A stretch of DNA of 31,584 nucleotides, from assembly GCA_900540625.1 (NCBI GenBank), contig UQGP01000029.1, forward strand, positions 1 through 31,584, read 5' to 3'. Position numbers and translations under genes: made by a program. Below the pieces are notes generated by a model. The model was not told the DNA's origin and did no database searches. It was given only the letters and a program-made list of their open reading frames with translations. Within the stretch, counting starts at the first letter, position 1, and each line of letters starts with the position of its first letter. Positions 31,577-31,584 of the stretch are shown here, piece by piece. Origin of the DNA: an uncultured Porphyromonadaceae bacterium (GTDB lineage: Bacteria; Bacteroidota; Bacteroidia; Bacteroidales; Muribaculaceae).

Positions 31577-31584
31577 CATCCGCT

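Noticed and set aside
1..31584. CRISPR array
   Set aside because: No regularly spaced identical repeats with unique spacers of similar length were seen; the direct repeats at 16755 and 23497 have only two copies each.

Overview
The window looks like a chromosomal segment of a Bacteroidales bacterium, most likely of the Muribaculaceae. The reasons are the repeated Bacteroidetes-type promoters (a -33 TTTG-like box, 19-21 nt, then a -7 TAnnTTTG box), surface proteins with a short C-terminal YDLQGR...GLYI tail resembling type IX secretion sorting domains, two-domain FISUMP/DUF1566-like and DUF4465-like surface proteins, and a sufBCDS operon of the Bacteroidales kind. No search could be run, so all family calls rest on motifs read by eye.

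Layout. 1-11521 is a block of exported proteins: two tandem paralogous beta-propeller-like proteins (380-2176, 2501-4276) with near-identical C-terminal tails and similar terminators; a tRNA-Asn with its own promoter and terminator; a two-gene operon of a small tail-bearing protein and a duplicated FISUMP-like protein; a 1010-residue multi-domain adhesin-like protein; and a DUF4465-like lipoprotein. 11558-16165 holds a small TPR-like lipoprotein overlapping a YciH/SUI1-type translation factor gene, then a large AddA/RecB-type helicase-nuclease.

16166-17423 has no protein gene but is dense in RNA features: a degenerate purine-rich repeat with a complementary right half, a probable minus-strand small RNA with its own promoter and terminator (about 16548 down to 16372), a pair of 18-bp direct repeats, a minus-strand tRNA-Gln with promoter and terminator, and a plus-strand structured RNA of about 320 nt (17100-17423) with its own promoter, long-range pairing and terminator.

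17514-22845 is a clearly AT-rich five-gene operon with very tight spacing, foreign in composition to its flanks. It encodes a DarT-like ADP-ribosyltransferase on a long coiled-coil stalk, a protein with NADAR-like motifs (a candidate ADP-ribose-removing antidote), a ZorA/MotA-like membrane protein with a long helical tail, a ZorB/MotB-like partner with an OmpA-like domain, and a membrane-anchored protein of unknown function. The combination of a Zorya-type proton-motor sensor with a DarT/NADAR toxin-antidote pair is the strongest candidate in the window for an undescribed anti-phage system.

22849-23600 is a junction with inverted repeats and a promoter-bearing 60-codon ORF resembling the end of an IS3-type OrfA. 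23607-28639 is the sufBCDS iron-sulfur cluster assembly operon (SufB with an unusual Ala/Gly-rich N-terminal extension), followed by a DUF4369/thioredoxin-like lipoprotein and a ComM/YifB AAA+ ATPase. The window ends on a strong plus-strand promoter whose product lies outside.
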